From assembly GCF_000621445.1 (NCBI RefSeq), contig NZ_KK211278.1, positions 357,308 through 421,307 on the forward strand: a stretch of 64,000 nt of DNA. Reading direction: 5' to 3'. Positions 53,546 to 62,337 of the stretch are shown in pieces (within the stretch, counting starts at the first letter, position 1; each line of letters opens with the position of its first letter). The position numbers and the translations under genes are program-made. This DNA is from Alkalihalobacillus bogoriensis ATCC BAA-922. GTDB taxonomy: Bacteria; Bacillota; Bacilli; Bacillales; Bacillaceae_F. Under the pieces are notes generated by a model that had not been told where the DNA came from, searched no databases, and saw nothing but the letters and a program-made list of their open reading frames with translations.

Positions 53546-54310
53546 ATGTTTGCTAAAGAACGGCAAGAGACGATAATAGATTTGTTAAAACGAAATAAGT
53601 CAGTCAAAGTTTCTCAATTAACAAAGCGATTTCAAGTCTCGCTTGAAACAATTCGGAGAGACTTAGAGTTTTTGGAAAAAGAAGGGCTTATAAAGCGAGT
53701 ACATGGTGGTGCTGTTCTCGAAGAAACAACAAGTCATGAAACAACTTTTATTGAAAGAGAAACGATTCATATTGAAGAAAAAAAAGAAATCGCGAAAATA
53801 GCGACAAGGTTTGTCACGGAAGGACAATCGATTGCCTTAGATGTAAGTACAACAAATACCGAGTTTGCAAAAGTGCTAAAAGAAACGTTTTCACGCTTAA
53901 CGGTTGTGACCAATTCACTTCCGATAGCAAACATATTAGCTGAAATGCCAAACTATACGATTATATTGCCTGGGGGGGTATTGCGAAATCAGGAATTATG
54001 TATTGTCGGAGAAATGGCAGAAGCGTTTGTTTCACAATTTCACATTGATACGTTTTTTATGAGCATGAGTGGGATTTCTTTATCGGCTGGTTTAACTGAC
54101 TATGGTATTGGAGAAGTTCAAATGAAAAGTAAGATGTTACAAGCGTCACAAAAAGGAATTGTCCTTGCAGATAGTAGTAAGTTTGACGTTAAATCATTCT
54201 TAAAAGTATGTGATTTAGAACGAGTAGAGTACATTATTACAGATAGTAAGTTAAAACAAAGCATTGTTGAAAAGTATGAAAAGGCCGGAATTGAGATTAT
54301 AAACAAATAA
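53546..54310 (+). CDS. DeoR family transcriptional regulator
   Basis: A 254-residue regulator: N-terminal helix-turn-helix (VSQLTKRFQVSLETIRRDLEFLEKEGLIKRVHGGAV) and a C-terminal DeoRC sugar-phosphate-binding domain (LDVSTTNTEFAKVL, TVVTNSLPIANIL, GLTDYGIGEVQMKSKML). It lies upstream of an ABC transporter/hydrolase operon and may sense a phosphorylated sugar made by it. A terminator separates the two. Confidence 0.9.
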   Translation: MFAKERQETIIDLLKRNKSVKVSQLTKRFQVSLETIRRDLEFLEKEGLIKRVHGGAVLEETTSHETTFIERETIHIEEKKEIAKIATRFVTEGQSIALDVSTTNTEFAKVLKETFSRLTVVTNSLPIANILAEMPNYTIILPGGVLRNQELCIVGEMAEAFVSQFHIDTFFMSMSGISLSAGLTDYGIGEVQMKSKMLQASQKGIVLADSSKFDVKSFLKVCDLERVEYIITDSKLKQSIVEKYEKAGIEIINK

Positions 54311-54313
54311 GTA

Positions 54314-54359
54314 AAAAACCTTTCTATTATGGCATTGCATAATGGGAGGTTTTTTTTGT
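54314..54359 (+). terminator. Terminator of the DeoR gene
   Basis: AAAAAACC...ATTATG and CATAAT...GGTTTTTTTT form a long imperfect stem with a T run. Confidence 0.8.
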
Positions 54360-54384
54360 TGTGTTTAAGTTGTGATTAGTTTTA

Positions 54385-54434
54385 TTTACATTCATTTAAT
54401 TGTGTTTTTACATCTCGTTAACACTTTTATAACA
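54385..54434 (+). promoter_or_regulatory. PhoP-like box array before the ABC transporter operon
   Basis: Five hexamers at exact 11-base steps: TTTACA (54385), TTAATT (54396), TTTACA (54407), TTAACA (54418) and ATAACA (54429). Direct repeats of TT(A/T/C)ACA at this spacing are the PhoP-phosphate binding signature of Bacillus. The array ends just upstream of a -10 element, the usual position for activation. Confidence 0.75.
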
Positions 54435-54435
54435 A

Positions 54436-54449
54436 TATAATGTTATGAT
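54436..54449 (+). promoter_or_regulatory. -10 elements of the ABC transporter operon
   Basis: TATAAT at 54436 and TATGAT at 54444. The second leaves a better distance from the PhoP-like boxes. No -35 is visible, as expected for an activated promoter. Confidence 0.5.
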
Positions 54450-54528
54450 TCTAGTAATAAATGTGTGATTATGTTGGAAAGTGAGGTTTTAAACGTGTGT
54501 TTTATTGTGGAAACTTGGAGGTGTCGGA

Positions 54529-55434
54529 GTGGAAGTGTTGTCTACACGTCTAGAGGTAAGAAATAAGTTCAAATCTATCGGAGTTCCATTACTTTTTATT
54601 ATCCCAGCTTTCCTCCCTTTAGCTGTATTTTGGATATGGCCAATGCTTTATTCACTTTATATTAGTTTTACAGACTGGGATTTTATGTCACCAACCTTCA
54701 ATTTTGTCGGATTAGAAAATTATATTGGATTTTTTACGAGTGCTGAGTTCTATCGTGTATTAGGAAATACTATTTATTTTTCTGTTGGTACTGTCATTCC
54801 AACGATCATTGGTGGATTGGCTTTAGCTCTATTATTAAAAAATAAATTAGCTTGCATCGGCATTTATCGGACAATTTTGTTTTCGCCATGGGTCACACCA
54901 ATGGTTGCTGTTTCCATTGTATGGTCATGGATTTTTGAGCCCAGAGTAGGGATGGCCAATTGGGTATTGTCGATATTGTATCTTCCGAAGCTCGAATGGG
55001 CGAGTAGTACAACATGGGCTATGGTTGTCATTATTATCGTAACAGTGTGGAAAGGAATCGGCTGGGCGATGATTTTTTATTTAGAATCTTTACACCGTGT
55101 ACCGCAAGAACTTTATGAATCTGCTAGCTTAGATGGTGCATCTTGGTGGAATCGCTTAAAGCACATCACATTACCACTCGTTTCGCCAACTACCTTTTTC
55201 TTAATGATTATTTTAACGATTGAAGCTTTGCAAGCGTATGACCAAATTCAAGTGTTAACACAAGGAGGACCAGCAGGGAGTACAAGGACGATTCTCTACA
55301 TGTATTATCAAGCAGCGTTTGAGCAGTTTAATATGGGACAAGCGACTGCTGTGGCAACAGTTCTTATTTTTATTACGGCTTTGTTGGCAGTTATTCAGTT
55401 CTGGTCATCAAAACGTTGGGTTCATTACGATTAA
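54529..55434 (+). CDS. ABC transporter permease, CUT1 family (UgpA-like)
   Basis: A 301-residue permease with six membrane segments. It begins with IPAFLPLAVFWIWPMLYSLYISFTDWDF and has the EAA loop ESASLDGASWWNRLKHITLPLVSPTTFF, which docks the ATPase. CUT1 members import oligosaccharides or glycerol-3-phosphate. GTG 54529 is preferred (GGAGGTG 5 bases upstream). No ATPase gene lies in the operon; a shared MsmX/UgpC-type ATPase elsewhere must serve it. Confidence 0.88.
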   Translation: MEVLSTRLEVRNKFKSIGVPLLFIIPAFLPLAVFWIWPMLYSLYISFTDWDFMSPTFNFVGLENYIGFFTSAEFYRVLGNTIYFSVGTVIPTIIGGLALALLLKNKLACIGIYRTILFSPWVTPMVAVSIVWSWIFEPRVGMANWVLSILYLPKLEWASSTTWAMVVIIIVTVWKGIGWAMIFYLESLHRVPQELYESASLDGASWWNRLKHITLPLVSPTTFFLMIILTIEALQAYDQIQVLTQGGPAGSTRTILYMYYQAAFEQFNMGQATAVATVLIFITALLAVIQFWSSKRWVHYD

Positions 55435-55450
55435 GGAGGGATGTATAAAG

Positions 55451-56362
55451 ATGAATGGTGTTAATGATCCAGTTGTCGTCAAACCGAAAAAAGCGGCAAT
55501 TCAACTACAAACGGTTCATATGAGTAAAAAATGGAAAAAAGGGAGCATCCAAGTTTTACGTCACATTGCCTTACTCTTATGTTCGTTATTGATGGCCTTT
55601 CCTTTTTTATGGATGTTTCTAAGCGCAATTAAAACAAAGGATGAAATGTGGCAATTTCCGCCAACCTTTTGGCCAGTTGTTCCCCAATGGCACCATTTCT
55701 TAGAAGCATGGAACGCGGCACCATTTGGATTGTACATATTTAATAGTGTTTTTACAGCGGTTGTTATTGTTGTTATTCAAGTTGTGAATTCAGCAATGAT
55801 TGCGTATGCTTTTACCCAATTAAGATTCAAAGGGAAAAATCTCTTGTTTGTTATCATTTTATCGACATATATGCTACCGACAGCAGCAACGTATGTTCCT
55901 AGCTATATCCTATTAGCGAAGTTAGGGGTATTAAATAGTTATGAAGGATTAATTCTATCGAATGCGGTGAGTGTATTTGGGATTTTTCTTATCAGGCAAG
56001 CATTTCTTCAAGTATCTAAGGAGGTGGTGGAAGCGGCAAAAATAGATGGAGCTGGTCATTGGAGAATGTTATGGCAAGTATTATTTCCGCTTACGAAAAC
56101 ATCGTTTATTACATTTGGTTTAATCAGCTTTGTACAAATGTACAATAACTATTTGTGGCCGTCACTCATTATTAAAGATGACAAATATTATTTAGTTACT
56201 GTAGGTTTAAGGCAGTTTTTTATTCAAGGAGGTGCCTACGGGATTCAATGGCCGCTTGTGATGGCAGCGAGTACATTCGCCGTACTTCCTTTATTGCTAT
56301 TGTTTTTAGTTGCACAAAAATGGTTTGTGAAAGGCATTAGTGATCGAGGAATTAAAGGATAG
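55451..56362 (+). CDS. ABC transporter permease, CUT1 family (UgpE-like)
   Basis: A 303-residue partner permease: FPFLWMFLSAIKTKDEMWQFPPTFWP, then the EAA loop EAAKIDGAGHWRMLWQVLFPLTKTSF. ATG 55451 is right after GGAGGGATG; the longer upstream frame reads through the first permease gene. It lies 16 bases after that gene. Confidence 0.9.
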   Translation: MNGVNDPVVVKPKKAAIQLQTVHMSKKWKKGSIQVLRHIALLLCSLLMAFPFLWMFLSAIKTKDEMWQFPPTFWPVVPQWHHFLEAWNAAPFGLYIFNSVFTAVVIVVIQVVNSAMIAYAFTQLRFKGKNLLFVIILSTYMLPTAATYVPSYILLAKLGVLNSYEGLILSNAVSVFGIFLIRQAFLQVSKEVVEAAKIDGAGHWRMLWQVLFPLTKTSFITFGLISFVQMYNNYLWPSLIIKDDKYYLVTVGLRQFFIQGGAYGIQWPLVMAASTFAVLPLLLLFLVAQKWFVKGISDRGIKG

Positions 56363-56392
56363 TAGATACATAGAACCGAGGAGGAAAAACAA

Positions 56393-57730
56393 GTGAAAAC
56401 TTCAAAAATGATAGGGATTCGTTTACTTTCTATATTATTACTTATCACTCTTTTTACAGGATGTAGTACAGGAGGAGAACAAAGCAGCACAGAGGCGAAA
56501 CCGTCAGAAGGAAATGTGGAAAAAGAGCGTGTAGAAATTGAGTTTTGGTATGGATTAGGTGGTCAATTAGGAGAAAATGTGGAGGACTTTATTCAACAAT
56601 TTAATGAATCTCAAGATGAAGTCACAGTAAAAGGAGTAGCGCAAGGAAATTATGATGAAACATTCCAAGCGTTACAAGCGGGGATTGCTGCCAATGATGC
56701 TCCTGCTGCAGTATTACTTACACATGATACGATGTACGGATTAGCACAAAGAGAATTATTAACACCATTATCTTCGTTTATTGAACGTACAGAAGATTTT
56801 AACCTAGATGACTTTGTTCCAGCGTTTTTGAACCAAGGGAAAATTGGAGACGAGCTTTATTCGCTTCCTCTTTTTGGTACAACACAAGTATTATATTACC
56901 GTCATGACTTATTTGAAAAAGCGGGTGTAAACCCAGACTCATTAAAAACGTGGGAATCATTATATGAAGCAGCGACAATGTTAACAGAAAAAGACGGAAG
57001 TGAAGTTTCAGTTTATGGTTGGGAACCGATGTGGGGTAGCGGGAATATGATTGATGCTGCGCTTAGTGGTGGGGCCAAATATATAAGTGATGATGGGAAA
57101 GAAGTATTACTTGATTCCCCAGAGTGGATTGAGACGTGGGAATTTTTTAGAAAAGCAATTCATGAAGATAAAATCATGCGTATCCATCATGGTGGTCAAG
57201 GGTGGGAATATTGGTATAACACGATTGACGATGTGATGCAAGGTCGTGCTGCTGGATATACAGGTTCGAGTGGGGACCAAGGTGATTTAGATTTCTCTAT
57301 CATTACTGCTTATCCACAACCAGGTTGGGAGAATCATCAAGCGGCACCACATGCGTCGGCTCAAACGATCAGCATTCCTGCTATTGTTTCTGATGAAGAA
57401 AAAGAAGCTGCTTTTAAATGGATGGAATTTTTCACTAGTGCTGAAATGACAGCGGAATGGTCGATGCGTACGGGGTATATCGCGGTTCGTCAATCGGCAC
57501 GTGATGTAGAAGCTTTTCAAGCCTTTGCAAAAGAAAATCCACAAATATTAGTACCATTACAACAAGCAGAAACAGCAACTCCACCATTTATCGACCCTAC
57601 AGGCGGACAAATCTATGATGCACTTTCAATCGCGGCAGACCGTGTTCAAATTGAAGGGGTGTCAGCAGAAGTGGCATTAAAAGATGCGAAAGAAGAAGCG
57701 CAAAAAGCGTTAGACAAAGTAAATCAATAG
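56393..57730 (+). CDS. Extracellular solute-binding lipoprotein, UgpB-like
   Basis: A 445-residue lipoprotein with lipobox LFTGC (Cys24). The mature part has the family 1 binding-protein fold: VEIEFWYGLGGQLGENVEDFIQQFNESQ at the start, LYSLPLFGTTQVLYYRHDLFEKAGV, and AAFKWMEFFTSAEMTAEWSMRTGYIAVRQSA. This resembles UgpB (glycerol-3-phosphate/glycerophosphodiester) as much as maltose-type binders. With the PhoP-like boxes, a phosphorylated ligand is favoured. Confidence 0.85.
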   Translation: MKTSKMIGIRLLSILLLITLFTGCSTGGEQSSTEAKPSEGNVEKERVEIEFWYGLGGQLGENVEDFIQQFNESQDEVTVKGVAQGNYDETFQALQAGIAANDAPAAVLLTHDTMYGLAQRELLTPLSSFIERTEDFNLDDFVPAFLNQGKIGDELYSLPLFGTTQVLYYRHDLFEKAGVNPDSLKTWESLYEAATMLTEKDGSEVSVYGWEPMWGSGNMIDAALSGGAKYISDDGKEVLLDSPEWIETWEFFRKAIHEDKIMRIHHGGQGWEYWYNTIDDVMQGRAAGYTGSSGDQGDLDFSIITAYPQPGWENHQAAPHASAQTISIPAIVSDEEKEAAFKWMEFFTSAEMTAEWSMRTGYIAVRQSARDVEAFQAFAKENPQILVPLQQAETATPPFIDPTGGQIYDALSIAADRVQIEGVSAEVALKDAKEEAQKALDKVNQ

Positions 57731-57740
57731 GAGCATATCA

Positions 57741-59228
57741 ATGAAAACAGTGATTAATGGGATGATAGGTAGCGATCATACGCTACCTATCAATATTCAT
57801 ACATTTACAGTAGAAGAAAAAGTAGAGTGGATTGGCTTTGTTGTTCATGTAACAAAGAAAAAATGGTTAGGATTTTTATTATGGGATTCTAATGATCGAC
57901 TTCGTGCGCAATATTTATCAGGAAAAGCACCAAAAGAAATCTTACTTCATGAAAGCGCGCAACAATCTAGTATTCTCACGATTCCTGGTGAGATTACAAA
58001 AGGAGAATGGCGCATGGAAGTTGTTGTTGCGGACGCTAGCACTCCAACGAATGTAACTGATATTCCGTATGAAATTATAATAGAAACAGGTTTGGGGTCC
58101 TCTCCATTTGATAACCAAATTCACAAACTCGGCCAATGTTGTTGGACAACATTGGAACAACAACGATTGGCATATGGAAATTATGATTGGGAGCGTTCAT
58201 ATTGTGATGAAACACGTTGGTATAAAGGTGATTTTCATACCCATACGATCCAGTCTGATGGAAAAATGACGCCAGCAGCCAATGTTGAACAAGCGCAAAA
58301 AAATGGACTCGATTTTTTTGTTGCCACTGACCATCATGTAATGACAACAGGATGGTCATCTGATGAGTTTCTTGTTATTCCGGGGATTGAAATTACGTCA
58401 ACGAAAGGTCATTTTAATGCACTTGGGCCAAAAGGGTGGATTGACTGGCGTTTTTACGAACATGATGGAGGTATGGAAACAGAAGAAGGCATGAAGCGGG
58501 TCCTTCAGGATACAAAGCAAGTAGGTGCCCTTCGATCGCTCAATCATCCTTTTCTAAAGCCTTGGCATTGGGTGTTTCAAGAAACGAAACTAGATGAATT
58601 TGATTGTATAGAAATCTGGAATGATCCGACGTATCAACAAAACACAGCAGCAACGGAAGATGCTCTCCATGTATGGAGTGTGTTATGGAATGAAGGATTT
58701 TTCCTTCCTGGAATAGGAGGGTCAGATTCTCATTTATTACCGACAGAAAGCTATAAAAAAAATGGCCCTCCTTCTGTCATTGGCGACCCTGCGACATATG
58801 TTTTTTCTAACGGGCTTTCCGCCAATGAAATCTTGCATGCTGTGAAAAAAGGGCGTGTGTACGTTTCAAGAGGACCTGTTCTTGATATGTATATTAAAGT
58901 TGAAAATGAAATAAAACCGCTTGGAACTGATTTATCTACGTATCATGGCAAACAAGCTGAATTTGTTATTAACTATGAAAATGTAAAGCTAGGAAGTCAA
59001 TTGCAATTCATTTCTAGAGGTGAAGTCGTATCACATCATGTTTTAGAAAAAGAAGGTCAAGTTGAGCTACCATTTCAAGTGACAGATGAGTTTGGGTGGT
59101 ATCGAATTGACATTAGGGATGAACAGGGGGAGCTACTTGCTTTTTCTAATCCTGTCTATTACGGAAAAAGAAAGAGAGATATTATCACATGGTCACAATT
59201 ACTCGAAAAAGCAGGTTACCTGAAGTAA
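57741..59228 (+). CDS. PHP-domain metallohydrolase, CehA/McbA family
   Basis: A 495-residue cytoplasmic protein. The central PHP domain (about 160-380) has GDFHTHTIQSDGKMTPAANVEQAQKNGLDFFVATDHH, IPGIEITS, SLNHPFLKPWH and GGSDSHLL, which supply the metal-binding His and Asp residues. The N- and C-terminal parts are beta-rich. PHP enzymes hydrolyse phosphoesters, often phosphodiesters. Its operon place suggests that it cleaves the imported compound, releasing a phosphomonoester for the HAD phosphatase encoded next. Confidence 0.8.
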   Translation: MKTVINGMIGSDHTLPINIHTFTVEEKVEWIGFVVHVTKKKWLGFLLWDSNDRLRAQYLSGKAPKEILLHESAQQSSILTIPGEITKGEWRMEVVVADASTPTNVTDIPYEIIIETGLGSSPFDNQIHKLGQCCWTTLEQQRLAYGNYDWERSYCDETRWYKGDFHTHTIQSDGKMTPAANVEQAQKNGLDFFVATDHHVMTTGWSSDEFLVIPGIEITSTKGHFNALGPKGWIDWRFYEHDGGMETEEGMKRVLQDTKQVGALRSLNHPFLKPWHWVFQETKLDEFDCIEIWNDPTYQQNTAATEDALHVWSVLWNEGFFLPGIGGSDSHLLPTESYKKNGPPSVIGDPATYVFSNGLSANEILHAVKKGRVYVSRGPVLDMYIKVENEIKPLGTDLSTYHGKQAEFVINYENVKLGSQLQFISRGEVVSHHVLEKEGQVELPFQVTDEFGWYRIDIRDEQGELLAFSNPVYYGKRKRDIITWSQLLEKAGYLK

Positions 59229-59980
59229 ATATTAAAGGAATATTGTTTGATAAAGATGGCACTCTACTAGATTTTCATTCTGTTTGGTTAACGCTTGCTG
59301 AGCATCTTGTAGAAGCGATTGGAACAAAAACAGGATTTAATAACCATTTATTAAAAGAAAAGCTATTACGGTCTGTTGGTGTGTTTGGAAATGTCATTGA
59401 AAGCAATGGAATATTGGCAGGAGGAACAACAAAAGAGATGGCAGAAGCATTTTGTCAATATATTGATATTCATGCTCTCGGTTATCCTACTTTTTCCTCC
59501 TTCCATGAATGGTTGTCACAAGAAATGGTTGAATTAACAAAGCAAAACATTGATTCGGTTCAACCGACAACGAATTTACAAGCGACATTAAGTCAATTGA
59601 TTGAGAAAAAGATCATTTTAGGTATTGCAACTGCAGATGATTTTGCTACGACAACATTATGCTTAGATAAACTAAACATTGGTCAATTTTTTTCTTTTAT
59701 TGGGGCAGCTGATAATGTTCCAAAGCCTAAACCCGATCCGGTTACATTGCACCATTTTTGTCGTGAATTTGGGTTAGAACCGAGTGAGGTCATTGTAGTT
59801 GGTGACACACTAAAAGACATTTCACTAGCCCGGAATGCAAACGCTGGATTAGCGGTTGGTGTGTTATCAGGAGTAAGTAGTAAAGATGATTTAACGCCAT
59901 TTGCGGATATTGTCATTCCTACGATTTCACATTTACTTAATGACAACGGTGAGTTTATTTGGAATACAAAAAGCGAATGA
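59189..59980 (+). CDS. HAD family phosphatase (Gph-like)
   Basis: A 263-residue HAD hydrolase: motif I FDKDGTLLDF, motif II near GIATADDFATTTL, motif III/IV GDTLKDISLARNANAG. The start overlaps the PHP gene by 40 bases; no later start keeps the catalytic Asp, so the overlap is real. It probably dephosphorylates the product of the PHP hydrolase. Confidence 0.85.
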   Translation: MVTITRKSRLPEVNIKGILFDKDGTLLDFHSVWLTLAEHLVEAIGTKTGFNNHLLKEKLLRSVGVFGNVIESNGILAGGTTKEMAEAFCQYIDIHALGYPTFSSFHEWLSQEMVELTKQNIDSVQPTTNLQATLSQLIEKKIILGIATADDFATTTLCLDKLNIGQFFSFIGAADNVPKPKPDPVTLHHFCREFGLEPSEVIVVGDTLKDISLARNANAGLAVGVLSGVSSKDDLTPFADIVIPTISHLLNDNGEFIWNTKSE

Positions 59981-60014
59981 TGATGAGAGTCTTAACTAGA
60001 GGGGAGGAGATGAT

Positions 60015-60329
60015 TTGGGTTGGTTATTGTTAGTTATCACGATTTTACTAGAAGTAGCTGGGACAATCGCAATGAAAGAATCGTTTGGATTAACAAAAGT
60101 CGTCCCCTCTATTTTATTATTTGTTTTTTATGGACTTTGTTTTAGTATATTTGCCATTGTTGTAAAATCTATCGACTTAAGTGTGGCGTATGCAATATGG
60201 GCTGGGGTTGGGACGTTATGTGTCAGTTTGATTGGGATGTTTTATTATGGAGAAACAGTTTCAGTAATTAAGTTATTTTCCATTTCTTTTATTATTATTG
60301 GCGTCATTGGGTTGAAAATAGCGGGGTAG
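60015..60329 (+). CDS. SMR family multidrug/guanidinium transporter
   Basis: A 104-residue, four-helix transporter of the small multidrug resistance family. Glu13, the proton- and drug-binding residue, lies in LLEVAGTIAMKES, and the WAGVGTLCVSLIGMFYYGE segment is typical. It is single, so it may be a homodimer. Substrates may be cationic drugs or guanidinium. TTG start after GAGGGGAGGAG. It lies only 34 bases after the HAD gene with no terminator, so readthrough is possible. Confidence 0.9.
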   Translation: MGWLLLVITILLEVAGTIAMKESFGLTKVVPSILLFVFYGLCFSIFAIVVKSIDLSVAYAIWAGVGTLCVSLIGMFYYGETVSVIKLFSISFIIIGVIGLKIAG

Positions 60330-60331
60330 TC

Positions 60332-60373
60332 AAAAACACCTTTGAGAAATGGGTACTCAAAGGTGTTTTTACG
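60332..60373 (+). terminator. Terminator after the SMR gene
   Basis: AAAAACACCTTTGAG and CTCAAAGGTGTTTTT form a perfect 15-bp stem with a 9-base loop. Confidence 0.9.
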
Positions 60374-60388
60374 TTATTTCATGCATTG

Positions 60389-60465
60389 TCGGTTCGGACA
60401 TGTATTCCGCTATTTCGTAGAATTCAAGCTTTTTTCAAAAGCTAACGGAACATATGTCCGATACC
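60389..60465. repeat. Inverted-repeat element, type B (short copy)
   Basis: TCGGTTCGGACATGTATTCC and GCTATT at 60389-60414 are mirrored by GCTAACGGAACATATGTCCG at 60441-60460. The same arms as 16582-16718 and a related interior (GAATTCAAGC, TTTTTTCAAAAGC). It sits between convergent genes. Confidence 0.7.
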
Positions 60466-60474
60466 AATTGAACT

Positions 60475-61302
60475 TTAAGGAGTAGAATCTTTTTTCGTTT
60501 GGTTGGCGTTCATTGTTAAAAGGATATCTTTAAGCTCGGATACTTGTTTTTGTAATTGTTTTAACTCTTCTTTTGTTTCATCGATTTCATCTTCTGCATT
60601 TGCTTTTTCAACATTACTTACGATGACCCCGATAAATAAGTTAAACACGATAAATGTTCCAACAAGGATAAAGATGACAAAGTAAAGCCATGACCATGGT
60701 ACTTCTGCAAAAATTGGTCGCATAACACCACTTGCCCACGATTCAAGGGTTACAACTTGAAATAGGGTAAGAAGAGACAATTGTAAATTGCCAAAGTACT
60801 CTGGTGCTACCTCTTTAAACAACATCGTTCCAATAACAGCAAAAATGTAAAAAATGATGCTCATTAAAATCATAATGTTTCCTAAGGCAGGAATAGTGAG
60901 TAAAAGGGCATCAACTAATTTACGTAGTGATGGAATTACAGAAATCGCCCGTAATACACGAAGCACACGCAAAATCCGAAGGACAGTCACAAAATGTGCT
61001 CCTACAAAAATATGGCCAGCTGCAACGATAATAAAGTCAAACCAATTCCAACTATTTGTAAAGAATCGTTTCGGACCTACGGCAATAAATCGTAATGCGA
61101 TTTCAACGGTGAATATCCAAAGGAGGATATTATCCATAAAATAAAACCAGTCTTTATATGCGGTATAAAGGTTAGGATAAGTTTCTAACCCTACGATAAT
61201 GGCGTTCACAATAATTAAAGCGATAATCGTACTTGTAAATACTTTATGTTCAACAATTTTCTTACTAACAGATTTTACTGTTGAAAATTTGTTTTCGGTC
61301 AT
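60475..61302 (-). CDS. Bacterial voltage-gated sodium channel, NaChBac type
   Basis: A 275-residue, six-helix channel subunit that forms homotetramers. The voltage sensor S4 is VTVLRILRVLRVLRAISVIPSLRKLVD with regularly spaced Arg, and the selectivity filter is TLESWASG, as in NaChBac of B. halodurans (274 residues), with which most of S5-S6 agrees. A C-terminal coiled coil (TKEELKQLQKQVSELKDILL) probably holds the tetramer. In alkaliphilic Bacillus such channels supply Na+ for motility, chemotaxis and pH homeostasis. ATG 61302 follows GGAGGAAGA. Confidence 0.95.
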   Translation of the reverse strand: MTENKFSTVKSVSKKIVEHKVFTSTIIALIIVNAIIVGLETYPNLYTAYKDWFYFMDNILLWIFTVEIALRFIAVGPKRFFTNSWNWFDFIIVAAGHIFVGAHFVTVLRILRVLRVLRAISVIPSLRKLVDALLLTIPALGNIMILMSIIFYIFAVIGTMLFKEVAPEYFGNLQLSLLTLFQVVTLESWASGVMRPIFAEVPWSWLYFVIFILVGTFIVFNLFIGVIVSNVEKANAEDEIDETKEELKQLQKQVSELKDILLTMNANQTKKDSTP

Positions 61303-61326
61303 TTTCTTCCTCCAATGAACTAGTGT

Positions 61327-61353
61327 TTTTCGGCACACAACACTTCAATTCTA
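61327..61353 (-). promoter_or_regulatory. Sigma-D-like promoter of the sodium channel gene
   Basis: On the minus strand TAGA (61353-61350), a 15-base spacer, and GCCGAAAA (61334-61327): 3 of 4 and 6 of 8 matches to TAAA/GCCGATAT. Transcription would start about 15-20 bases before the start codon. Confidence 0.5.
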
Positions 61354-61509
61354 CTAGATTTTTTTAGTAGAGAAAAGAAAAAGGTTTTGGAAGTATGAGA
61401 AAGAAGAAAAATAACCAAAATCCTTTAAGAATCTTTTTCGTAAACTGGTATAATTTCTCAAAATGAACAAACGCTAACAGTATTACCTTGAGCACGAGGA
61501 GGAAGAGAA

Positions 61510-62337
61510 ATGAAACGACTTATGTTAGTTTTGTTTGTTGCTTTACTTGTCCAGCCCCTAGCAATCGTCAACAGTGTAGTGGCGGTTGAGAGTGGTACTA
61601 CTAATACGACAGAAAACCGCGAAGTTTTATTGAATGAGTATGAATTAACGTATGAAGAATTAGAGCATCTCCTTGCTCAGTTTGGTGAATCCCCGGAGGA
61701 TTACGATTCACTTGATGAGTTAGAGGTGGCCATTCAATTTTACCAAGGTCATGGCGAAGAACTAGAGTTTATTTCGATGTTATTTGCAATTCTTGGAATT
61801 ACTGAAGAAGAAATCAAAACCTTTCTCCTTCATATGCAATCATTAAACCGAGATACGGTTGAATTATCTATGAGCGCTTTAGAACAGCGGATGTTGCAAC
61901 TTGAACATTTTGAACATCCTGATGATTTAACGGGTGAAATGAAAGCAGAGCTTGTATCGATTTGGATGGAAAGCTTAGAAACATTAAAATTAGAATCGAG
62001 GCTTTTCCTTGAAGTAAACGAACAAAAGATTGCGGTTACAATCGTAGAATTACTAGAAATGGAACGGTTAAACGAAAATCGTCTTATTGTGGAATTGTAC
62101 GATAGCCAAGGGGTCTTTTTATTTGATTTTATTTTAACTGATGATTTATTTGATAGTGGGTTGTTTATGGATATCGCTTCTGTCATGACAGGATTACCTG
62201 AAATGGCTCATCAATTTCCAACAGACATGACATTACCAGAAACGGCTTCTTCTTATGGAAAAACAGCTTTACTTGGATTGATTTTGTTGATTTTATCATT
62301 GTATGCTTATCAGCGCCGTTCTGTTGTTGAACAATGA
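61510..62337 (+). CDS. Processed acidic surface protein with LPETA sortase signal
   Basis: A 275-residue exported protein. A signal peptide (about 1-25) is followed by an acidic, helical body rich in Glu and Leu (NEYELTYEELEHLLAQFG, LSMSALEQRMLQLEHFE) and a C-terminal sorting signal: LPETA, hydrophobic helix (LLGLILLILSLYAY), QRR. This layout matches the processed-acidic-surface-protein family known next to a dedicated class D sortase, and one follows directly. Function of the protein body is unknown. Confidence 0.8.
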   Translation: MKRLMLVLFVALLVQPLAIVNSVVAVESGTTNTTENREVLLNEYELTYEELEHLLAQFGESPEDYDSLDELEVAIQFYQGHGEELEFISMLFAILGITEEEIKTFLLHMQSLNRDTVELSMSALEQRMLQLEHFEHPDDLTGEMKAELVSIWMESLETLKLESRLFLEVNEQKIAVTIVELLEMERLNENRLIVELYDSQGVFLFDFILTDDLFDSGLFMDIASVMTGLPEMAHQFPTDMTLPETASSYGKTALLGLILLILSLYAYQRRSVVEQ

